Assembly (NCBI GenBank): GCA_032718475.1
Contig: JAUCBJ010008620.1
Location: 1-24,637 of the forward strand
Length of the DNA stretch: 24,637 bases
Reading direction: 5' to 3'
DNA from: Nemertoderma westbladi
Taxonomy: Eukaryota > Xenacoelomorpha > Nemertodermatida > Nemertodermatidae
Shown here: positions 9,760 through 17,444 of the stretch, piece by piece
Layout: every line of letters starts with the position of its first letter
Numbering within the stretch: the stretch's first letter is position 1
Position numbers and translations under genes: made by a program
Notes under the pieces: model-generated
What the model saw: only the letters and a program-made list of their open reading frames with translations
Database searches by the model: none
Told to the model about the DNA's origin: nothing

Positions 9760-10480
9760 TTTATGGTTTTCAAAATTTGGTGCTAGCACCACATTTTGTA
9801 CCCACATCCGAAAAATACAAGTTTGAGATGTCTAGTTCGATAATTATATTTTCCATTGAATTCAGAACTGCCATAAACCTCTAAAACGCAAGAAATAAAT
9901 TGTCACAAGCAATTTTATCTATTGAATGGATTTTCAAAATTTCGTGCTAGCACCAAAATTTGCACACAGCACCGAAAAATACAAGTTTGATACGCTTGGT
10001 GAAACTCGTATATATCTCATCGAATCCAGAAACCCAAAAAACCCCAATTGCGTAAAAAATAAGTTTCAAACGATCAATTTACAAAATTGACTTATTTCAA
10101 AATTTGGTGCTGGCACCAAAATTTGGCACCCACCGAAAAAAACAAGTTTGAAATTTCTAAATCAATTTATATGAATTCCATCAAATTTCTAACTCCAAAA
10201 AACCGGTGTAAATCAAAAATAGAGATGTTACAATTCATATTTAATGAAATGTAATTTTCAAAAAACGTCTCAAAAAAGTGCCAAAAGTAGGGTTAAAAAT
10301 GGTGCTATAACTCGAAAAGTACCCAATATTTTTGAAAACCGTTTTCACTACTAGGAAGACAATAGATTTTTAGGAAAAGTCATAAAATTTCAGATTCCCA
10401 ACTGCGTTTGTTTCAGAATTATTCTAAAAAAACCACGAAGGGGTCATATTGACCCCCCCCCCCGGGTTTAATAGGGTTAA

Positions 10481-10864
10481 ATAATAAATAGAGATCAAAT
10501 AACAAATGGACCACACAATTAAAAACTCGCACAATTTTGTACTTATTATATCGCTTCAAATTTATTTAACAGTGGATATTTGGGGGAAGGGGGAAGTTAC
10601 AGTGTGCATTCGGGGGAAGTTTGGTGAACTGCATTTATGCAGTGAATCCAAACTTCCCCCTTTGATATATCATATACTTAAGACATGCTAGGGTGACGGG
10701 GAAATATTTGTTACTGTCACACTTTGCTTCCATTTATCCTATCCTTTATTATTACCCCAGTCAGATAAGAGATAATAAATCAGTAAAAACTAAACTAAAC
10801 TGTCTTTCATGCAAACAAATTTCTAACTAAAGACGGGTGAATGACCATGACCATGGAAATAATT
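10481..10864. other. Spacer between two piggyBac-type elements
   Basis: No gene was recognised. The notable part is a 49-base hairpin at 10612-10660: 13-bp outer arms (GGGGGAAGTTTGG and its complement) and an inner ACTGCAT/ATGCAGT stem. A 61-residue frame at 10506-10691 spans it and is not called. Confidence 0.5.
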
Positions 10865-11110
10865 TTAACCCTTTCCGGCCTGAATTAATTTAATTTAGGA
10901 AAAAAAATTGGTTGATCTTGTTAATGGGTTAATTAAACACCAAATAATAATTTTCGATGAAAAAATTTTCAAAAAATTATTTCCAATGTTGTTTTTTTTA
11001 TTGTATACAAAAGTATACGTTAGGTATATGAAACATGTTCCCAATGTATACTTTTGTATACGAACTCTAGATTGTAAGTACTTACATACATAAATCGAGT
11101 AGTAAGTATA

Positions 11111-11140
11111 TTCTCTCTCTCTCTATATATATATATATGT
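11111..11140. repeat. (TC)n(TA)n microsatellite
   Basis: A short run of CT dinucleotides passes directly into AT dinucleotides, inside the second piggyBac-like element. Confidence 0.8.
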
Positions 11141-11440
11141 AGAATAAACAAAGCATGCAACGAGCAGGCAATTTTAATTATAAAAATTTAAATTATGTTT
11201 TTTGGTAATAAAAAGCTGTCAATACTGTGAAATTTGCCAAAATGCCAAAATTGTATAATTTTGTGTGTTTTCACAACACGCGTTGTTTAAAAGCAACACA
11301 GTGCGACAATAAAACTTAAAAATGAAGAATTATACAGTGAAGGTTTTTTTCTGTCAGTTTTGTTCAAGTTTGAAAAAAACAGTATTGACTGACTTTTTTC
11401 AATTGTTTGTATGTCTATCTGCCCTGCCTGTATACTGTGG

Positions 11441-12283
11441 GTGTACAACATCTACTCCCCAACGGTGGCTGCACCACATCTACTCCCCAATGGTGGCTGA
11501 ATAACATCTACTCCCAAGGCCCAATGGTAAACATCTACTCCATGTGGTGGCTACACCACATCTACTCCGCAATGGTCAACATTTACTCCATTGGTCGCTA
11601 CACCACATCTACTCATCAATGGTCAGCATCTACTCCCCAATGGTGGCTGCACCACATATACTTATCAATGGTGGGTGCGCCAGATTTACTCCCCAATGGT
11701 GACTGCGACACATCTACTCCCCATTAGTGGCTGCATCAGATCTAATCCCAAGGCCCAATGGTAACAGCGCCACATCTACTCCCAAATAGTGGCTGCATCA
11801 CATCTACTCCCTAATGGTGGGTGTGCTAGATTTACTCCCCAATGGTGACTGCGCCACATCTACTCCCCATTGTGGCTGCATTACATCTACTCCCAAGGCC
11901 CAATAGTGACTGCGCCACATCTACTCCCCAATAGTGGCTGCATCACTTCTACTCCAAAGGCACAATGGTCAACATCTACTCCCCTATGGTTCTACGCCAC
12001 ATCTACTCCACAATGGTGACTGCACCACATTTATCCACAATGGTGGCTGCATCACCTCTACTACCCTATGGTCAACATCTACTCCCCATGGTGGCTGCGC
12101 CACATCTACACCCCAATGGTCAACATCGACTCCCCTATGGTGGCTGCACCACATCTAGGCCTACACCCCAATGGTGGATGCACCACATCACCCAAACGGT
12201 GGCTGAATCATATCTACTCCCCAACGGTGCTGCACCACATCTACTCCACAACTGTGGCTGCACCACTTCTACTCCCCAACTTT
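11441..12283. repeat. 28-bp minisatellite, about 30 degenerate copies
   Basis: The unit reads roughly CACCACATCTACTCCCCAAT followed by GGTGGCTG. Some copies are shortened (ATGGTCAACATCTACTCC) or lengthened (CCCAAGGCCCAATGG), and these variants recur in blocks, suggesting higher-order duplication. The unit length is not a multiple of three, so long repetitive open frames appear in all frames on this strand; none is a gene. Confidence 0.85.
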
Positions 12284-12683
12284 ATAAACCTAACGTAGAC
12301 AAATGTATACAGTGAGTTATCAATAACACTACCAGCCTACCTGTACTGTAAAGTTTATCCTGGAAGTATTATTATCTCATTGGACAATCCATCTTTGGAA
12401 TACCCAATCAAAATTCTCAATATCGCTTTGCCAAAGCGTTTAAATAACCATCTTTCCTATACCAGGTAGTCATCATGTCAATACATGAAAACAGGGCATC
12501 TAAAATCGTTCATTGAAGCCTTCTACTACAATTATCCAATCAGAATCGGTAATTTCTAAATAAAGGAAGTGTGATAGTGCCACAATTGGATGAAACCAAC
12601 TATAATTAGTTAAAATTATGCAATCCGTAGTGAAATAAATTCAGTGTATACAAAAATATACAGTCGGCCGGAAAGGGTTTTAA

Positions 12684-13690
12684 ATATAATTGTATATCAA
12701 CTATTTGGGGAGGCTTCCAAGTTAAACCCGAAAACAATTATTTTGTTACATATATAGTAAATAACGTTGTATGTTCTTCTTCCTCTCATAATAAAATATA
12801 AATAAAATATCTCAGATCGCTATGCCCTGTAACATTTAACAACCAAAATATTTAAGTGTGAAAAGTGTAGGCCTACCACACACCGCCCAAACAACCGCAA
12901 ACGCATAGCCAACAAATTTAACAAAAGGTTACATACATGTCGGGTTCATGATGAGATGAGTGAAAATTGATCGCGTAATATAAAGTAAAAAATTAAGGCT
13001 CTCCTCCACTTTCGTAAACAATGGATATGTTGTTGTAATAATCAAATATTGGGGTGGCTTTCTCTCGTTTAATCTGTTGTTTACATATAACTGGTTTGTA
13101 TTTTAATATTGTATATTAAAGTTATTGCAATGGTATATGTTACGAAATATGGCGTTTTTTAACCCGTTACTACAGTATATATTTATACAGTATATCTTAC
13201 ATAATCTTGACGCTGAAATTATAAGTTTAAAAAGTTTTACTGTCGTACAGTATTTACAAAATAGCGTTATTGTGCTTGGCATGTTTCTATACATTATTGA
13301 ATTAGGAGTGCTTAATTAAGCAATCCAACTTAAAAACACACTAAATTTAATTGGCACATTTCCTGGATTCTGATTGGACGTATCATCAAAAGATGCACCA
13401 AGTTAAATTTAGAATGACACAATTCAATTATCAGATTTGGTACCAATAACTGATTTGCACGTTTTGTTACTTTACCGTTGTATTAGTATGCAGTACTGCT
13501 TAGTAATTTGACTGATGTATTTGAAACTGCATGTTGCTATTTGGTTAATTTCATAAAACATACTTTGCTGCGATTAATTAAACTGTCTGAAGATTATGTA
13601 ATCTTATTGATTAAATCACTTGATTGTTGGACTGTCAGACTGTTTTATTTTAATTATGCGCTTACGCAATGCGATCCATTAGTATGTTAG
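12684..13690. other. Unassigned AT-rich stretch
   Basis: No coding region, RNA gene or transposon end was recognised. TAGGCCTA occurs at 12868-12875. Several 60-residue frames here have no recognisable features. Confidence 0.4.
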
Positions 13691-13694
13691 GCTA

Positions 13695-13741
13695 AGGGAC
13701 ACACGGGGCGCACGGGGCGCACGGGACACACGGGGCGCACT
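13695..13741. repeat. Short GC-rich tandem repeat
   Basis: About four and a half copies of a ~10-bp unit ACACGGGGCG / GCACGGGGCG. It opens a locally CpG-rich stretch (about 13695-13830) in otherwise AT-rich DNA. Confidence 0.7.
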
Positions 13742-13766
13742 GCCGGGAAATCGATGAGTGAGCAAT

Positions 13767-13916
13767 ATGGGATCTAGCCGCATGGAAAGGCAGCGATCGA
13801 GCGACGAGAGAGCGATATTCAACACAAACAGATACAGAGACTCCTGGTTAGCCCAAGGCAGTAAAGTAAGGCAGTATTTAGATTCTGTGTCCTCTTCAGC
13901 TGTTTCGGGTGGGTAA
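13767..13916 (+). CDS. Possible first exon or short ORF, unknown product
   Basis: A 49-codon frame opens with ATG at 13767 and ends with TAA at 13914. The product is hydrophilic and charged, beginning MGSSRMERQRSSDERAIFNT. It sits in the only CpG-rich patch of the left 16 kb, with ATG a short way downstream of the GC-rich repeat. GGGTAAAA and GAGGTAAT near its end could be splice donors, so it may be a 5' exon whose later exons lie elsewhere. No family was recognised and the case rests on composition only. Confidence 0.22.
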   Translation: MGSSRMERQRSSDERAIFNTNRYRDSWLAQGSKVRQYLDSVSSSAVSGG

Positions 13917-14969
13917 AATTAGAGGTAATCTGTAGGTTCTTAAGCTAATGTCGTACTACTGACACTAATGCTGTATGGCTGGCTTAAATGTTGTATTGTT
14001 GGGTAAAGTCTGTTATTTGTTGTAATGTTGCAAAACTGGCGATAATCGCTATTTCTGTTTCCTTTCCACTCACTTCACAGTTTTCTATTTCCTGATCTTG
14101 TTTGATCAATCTTGTTTGAATAGTAAAATAGGGCAAATTTAATACAGTATATTAGGCCTATACTATGTAAATCAGTAGAGTAACTATAGATAGTATTACG
14201 AATTCTGGAATACAAATTAAATTAGTTAGCAATTTGTATAAATCAATTTAGTGTAGCCCCATACAATTTAGGTAAGTCAGGAAAGTAAGCTGCATAGTGG
14301 AGAATGGGCTAGATTGTTGTATTTGAAAATAATTATAACAACTATTCTATAAATTAGGTGGTTGTCCATTAAAGGGGGGGGGGGGGGGGATTCGCGAGTT
14401 TATAGACCATAGGCAGTAAACCCACTGACCTAAAGTAAGTACATGCAAGGCAGAATTACCTAATATCCAGACCCAGACCTAATATCCATTACCGCATGCT
14501 TTAATTTGATATAATTAAAATATTCTCCAAACAAATATTCGATTGCCTAGTGAACTACATCGTCCTTACCAGTTACCAGACGGACTTAGTGTTTATGATT
14601 ACCTGCACTCGTTTTTGAAACTTAGGAAGTCGAAACAGGTTATTATTTTAGTTAGCCTGTGTTCAGCTTGGTTTGAGTGATAAGAATACATCGGGTTTTG
14701 ATATTGCGATAAGAGTAATTGCGTGAATGTATTACTACGGTAGTATATTTGTGTATTTATGGACAGTAAGAACCTATTATTAATTAGTTTGTTTGCTAAT
14801 GTTAGTGGATCCAATTCGCTGCACCACCAAGAGGAAAATGGGGAAAGGGGATGATTTACGAATCATGATTGGATATGCGATATTACCAATATAATATCTC
14901 ATACCATAGGCACCAAGGCAATATACATTGGCAGCTAGAGAGAGATGCTCATCTCAAGGGGAAGCCCCT
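13917..14969. other. Unassigned stretch with a G tract
   Basis: No gene was recognised. A run of about 16 G lies near 14376-14391. TAGGCCTA occurs at 14153-14160. A 71-residue minus-strand frame (14599-14814) shows no domain. Confidence 0.4.
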
Positions 14970-15150
14970 GCCCCACAGACGTCGATGGGAAATGCACGCA
15001 GTTAGTCAAGTGAACCGGGGCTCCCAACGACGGAAGAGAATAGGGGGAGGGGGGGGGGGGGGGGGGGGCAACAGACGCCCCACAGATGTCAGTGGGAAAT
15101 GTACATGGTGAGTCAAGTGAACCGGGGTTCCCAACGACGGAGGAGAGTAG
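14970..15150. repeat. ~75-bp direct duplication around a G tract
   Basis: GCCCCACAGACGTCGATGGG and the following ~55 bases (from 14970) recur at 15077-15150 with about ten differences. A run of about 20 G at 15049-15068 lies between them. The offset is 107 bp. Confidence 0.75.
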
Positions 15151-16030
15151 AAGGGCAGCGAATTTCTACAAGGCCGTACAACCGGGTAGGGGAAGAAACG
15201 TTTGCGCCGCAAGTGGGCAAACAAGGCAGCATCGAACCCATTCGGAGGACGGAAGGAGAACGGTAGAGTTCATCTCGTATAGACCATACGAGATCTCATG
15301 AACGTAAATATAACACCGGGAGTAAAGGACGTGAGGATAATGATAGGAATAAGCGAGGAAATGTTGCTATGGGCAACCAGAGATGTCGAGTAGGGTTGTA
15401 CTTCGGGAGATTGCCGTCGCCCTGGAGGAACACAGCCTGGCGATGTATATTACACACTGGGAGAGGGGTATAAAGTATACCAAGATGAACAGGATGAGAG
15501 AAGAAGGGATTGGAGGGAAACTTCCCGTCGGAACGTAGCTGCAACGATATGATGAATTGACGATATGGTAGTCGTGGGGAGGAGTTCTTGGAATGCTTGA
15601 GAAGATTAAACCACATGCATACAGCAGGACATACTGTAGGTCTAACTGCACATACTATAGGCCATGCTGGTGGATATAGTGAAGGTGATAGGGTGTTGCG
15701 AATGCCAGACCTGGAATTCTGCGCGGAAGTCGCGGCTTACATACCAGTGAGTAGGCAAGAACCCGTTAAGCCTATACCGGTACCTGCACTCCAGTATGAC
15801 TATAATATGGAAGGATACAACATATACCCAGGGGAGGGGGGGGGGGGTGTATTGCAGATAAGTGTATGGACCCCAATATAATGACATCTATCCCAGTGCA
15901 GAATATAACACCAGTGGGGAGGGGGACAGGGTAATACACTGTATCCATAATACACTCAACAAAAAAAAATAAAAATTGCAACCCCCTCAGATCCAAGTAA
16001 GTCCTGCGATACCGATATATGGAGGGGACC
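15151..16030. other. Unassigned purine-rich stretch
   Basis: This part is richer in purines than its surroundings and has short coding-like runs on the plus strand (for example near 15420-15530 and 15588-15830), but stops break them and no family was recognised. It may be a decayed mobile element. A G tract lies at about 15833-15847. Confidence 0.3.
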
Positions 16031-16032
16031 AT

Positions 16033-16202
16033 TGCGCCATAAAATTCAAATTACTAATAGCACTACATTTTTGGATGTGTATGTAGATAACAATTTAAAT
16101 TGGAAACCCCATATAGATTACGTTAAAAATAAAATTTCAAAATTCGCAGGCATTTTCTACAAGCTTCGACATATATTTCCACTAAGACAACTTTATTTTA
16201 CA
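16033..16202 (+). pseudogene. Non-LTR retrotransposon reverse transcriptase fragment
   Basis: The plus-strand frame reads TFLDVYVDNNLNWKPHIDYV, then KNKISKFAGIFYKLRHIFP and RQLYF. This matches the thumb-side end of non-LTR reverse transcriptases (pattern FLGV.iD..LtWk.HI followed by Ki.k..Gil.r), as in jockey/CR1-like elements. Upstream homology is lost within a few codons. Downstream it is cut exactly by the 3' LTR of the BEL element, so the LTR inserted into an older non-LTR copy. No conserved catalytic motif is within the fragment. Confidence 0.7.
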
Positions 16203-16742
16203 TGTGACGGGATCCAGGAAGGATCCCGGTTTACCCGGTTTGTCAACTCACGCGTCCCCGCCGTGTGTGAAAGATGAAAGAGTTTGTGTTGTTCGTCGTA
16301 CGTAATATTCGAGGCGTATAATATAGATATGGATAATAAGATGTGATATATTGTTGTACACTGAAGGCGGGAGATGGTAATTGAAGTCCCGGTACTTCCC
16401 TAGCTAAACTATTACTACTGTAACACCAATAACTAACACTGAGATAACTGAATGAAATGATTACTGCCAACTGGTTATATTGCACGGGTTGGCCTTGTTA
16501 CTGTACCTAATCGATGCCTTTCCCCCCTCTGATTGGTTGATGTCCCTATTGGCGCCCTTTGGAGTGTTTCCGTTCACTCCACCTGTTGTCCCTCTGTTAA
16601 GGGTTTGGCCCCTGACCCTTATTGTGTTTCTCCTTCCCATTTTGTTGGGGTGACACGAGTTGTTTGGTTACCCAATCTCGTGGCCCCCAATATTAATGGT
16701 TGACTTTAAGGGTTTGTGTTAGTGGAATTGGATAAGCTAACA
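16203..16742 (-). mobile_element. 3' LTR of the BEL/Pao element (540 bp)
   Basis: On the minus strand the LTR starts TGTTAGCTTATCC at 16742 and ends GGATCCCGTCACA at 16203, with TG...CA ends. It matches the solo LTR at 9195-9759 at both ends and in internal blocks. A BamHI-type inverted pair GGGATCC...GGATCCC lies just inside its 3' end (about 16209-16227). The five bases beyond it, TTACA (16198-16202), should be the target duplication; the partner copy is outside the window. Confidence 0.88.
16446..16479 (-). promoter_or_regulatory. Probable LTR core promoter (TATA plus initiator)
   Basis: On the minus strand TATAA (16475-16479) precedes the initiator-like TCAGTT (16446-16451), with the initiator A 30 bases from the TATA start. 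The pair is conserved in the solo LTR. If used, transcription would start near 16449, which divides the LTR into about 293 bp of U3 and about 247 bp of R-U5. Confidence 0.5.
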
Positions 16743-16751
16743 CTCCCCCCC
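16743..16751 (-). promoter_or_regulatory. Polypurine tract
   Basis: The minus strand reads GGGGGGGAG immediately before the LTR start TGTTAG. This is the expected position and composition for the primer of plus-strand DNA synthesis. It confirms that the LTR at 16203-16742 is the 3' LTR of a minus-strand element. Confidence 0.8.
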
Positions 16752-17444
16752 ATGCTATCTTCCCGGTGAGAAGATAGCATCCACCTCAAGTGCACTACAA
16801 TTCCGCTGGATCCCGATCTATTATCGGGTGTGGGGTGGAACTATTTTCTTTCGGAGCCGGCTTTCCAGGCCGCTCCCTATGGGTATGATATCGCTACCCG
16901 TTTCGCCTGGCGTCCCATGTCGGGCCGATCGTGCGCTCCTCACACGACTTTTGTTTCCCCAACACTTCGCCACTTTAACTCTACTCTGTTCTCACCCTGA
17001 CTCTCCTCTACTTCTCCTCACTACTGCTCTAACTCTCGGACTTCCCTGTCCCTCACTCAGCCTCTTATTCCTCCCACACATTTGAATTGCATTCGCAATT
17101 TCTCTGCACTCTGCACTATCACCACTTACTCGACCTCCCTTTGACTACCCCATCCCTTCTAACGAATCTCACTCCCCCTTTGTGCCGTCGCACTCAAGAA
17201 ATGTGAAGTCGTCTGGTGTCTCGTCCATAGTACCATAGTCAGTTAGCCCCCCAGTCCCAGTAGCTAATTGAGAAAGGTTGAATGACTATAGTACTTACTT
17301 CGAACGTATATTTTATTGCTAAACTACTGATTACTACGTACGTACATATAATTGCACTTATTTAATTATTTGCATCAGTTTGAATTTGTACTTAATAGTT
17401 CGTACGTCCCACGTGGCGCCTTCCAGGCGTACCACATTGAAGTC
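16752..17444 (-). other. 3' untranslated region of the BEL/Pao element
   Basis: No reading frame of note. Directly next to the polypurine tract is a perfect 11-bp hairpin (ATGCTATCTTC at 16752-16762 with its complement at 16770-16780). A smaller CCCGAT/ATCGGG stem lies near 16817. Frames on the opposite strand here are not supported. Confidence 0.6.

Larger units (their letters stand above)
8885..10270. repeat. Degenerate ~165-bp tandem repeat inside the piggyBac-type element
   Basis: The phrase AAAATTTGGTGCTAGCACC, followed by an AAAAATACAAGTTTGA-like run, recurs near 8890, 9057, 9770, 9936 and 10098. Removing the 570-bp LTR insertion leaves spacings of about 144-167 bp, so the copies form one array that the LTR later split. 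Open frames here (8860-9290) come from the repeat and are not genes. Confidence 0.7.
8363..10476. mobile_element. Non-autonomous piggyBac-type element, interrupted by a solo LTR
   Basis: TTAA lies directly outside both ends (8359-8362 and 10477-10480), and the ends are inverted: CCCTATTA at 8363 and TAATAGGG ending at 10476. TTAA duplication with CCC-starting inverted repeats is the hallmark of the piggyBac superfamily. Just inside each end is a self-complementary block of G run, TCATATTGA and C run (about 8402-8433 and 10440-10463). No transposase is present. Without the nested LTR and its duplicated target the element is about 1.54 kb. Internally it carries degenerate tandem copies of a ~165-bp unit. 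Confidence 0.75.
10869..12677. mobile_element. piggyBac-like non-autonomous element filled by a minisatellite
   Basis: The ends are a perfect 12-bp inverted repeat: CCCTTTCCGGCC at 10869-10880 and GGCCGGAAAGGG at 12666-12677. TTTTAA lies outside each end, so TTAA is adjacent on the left but two bases away on the right, a small departure from the piggyBac rule. Inside the left end are two GTATAC-bearing 16-mers that are exact inverted copies (11003-11018 and 11046-11061). A related GTATACAAAAATATAC run lies near the right end (12647-12662). No transposase was found. Confidence 0.6.

Noticed and set aside
11441-12283. CRISPR-like appearance of a 28-bp repeat array (also the 32-36 bp array at 20502-20954)
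   Set aside because: There are no constant repeats separated by unique spacers; whole units are degenerate copies, and the setting is an animal genome.
11322-12315. Overlapping plus-strand ORFs of 60-116 codons with repeating CTTSTP and HHIYSP words
   Set aside because: They are translations of the 28-bp minisatellite in different frames; the unit is not a multiple of three and there is no gene context.
15006-15224. Proline-run ORF on the minus strand
   Set aside because: The proline run is only the translation of the G tract at 15049-15068.
16908-16930. TGGCGTCCCATGTCGGGC on the plus strand, resembling a tRNA primer binding site
   Set aside because: It is about 165 bp from the LTR edge, not adjacent, and the element's orientation (pol and polypurine tract) makes this the 3' side.
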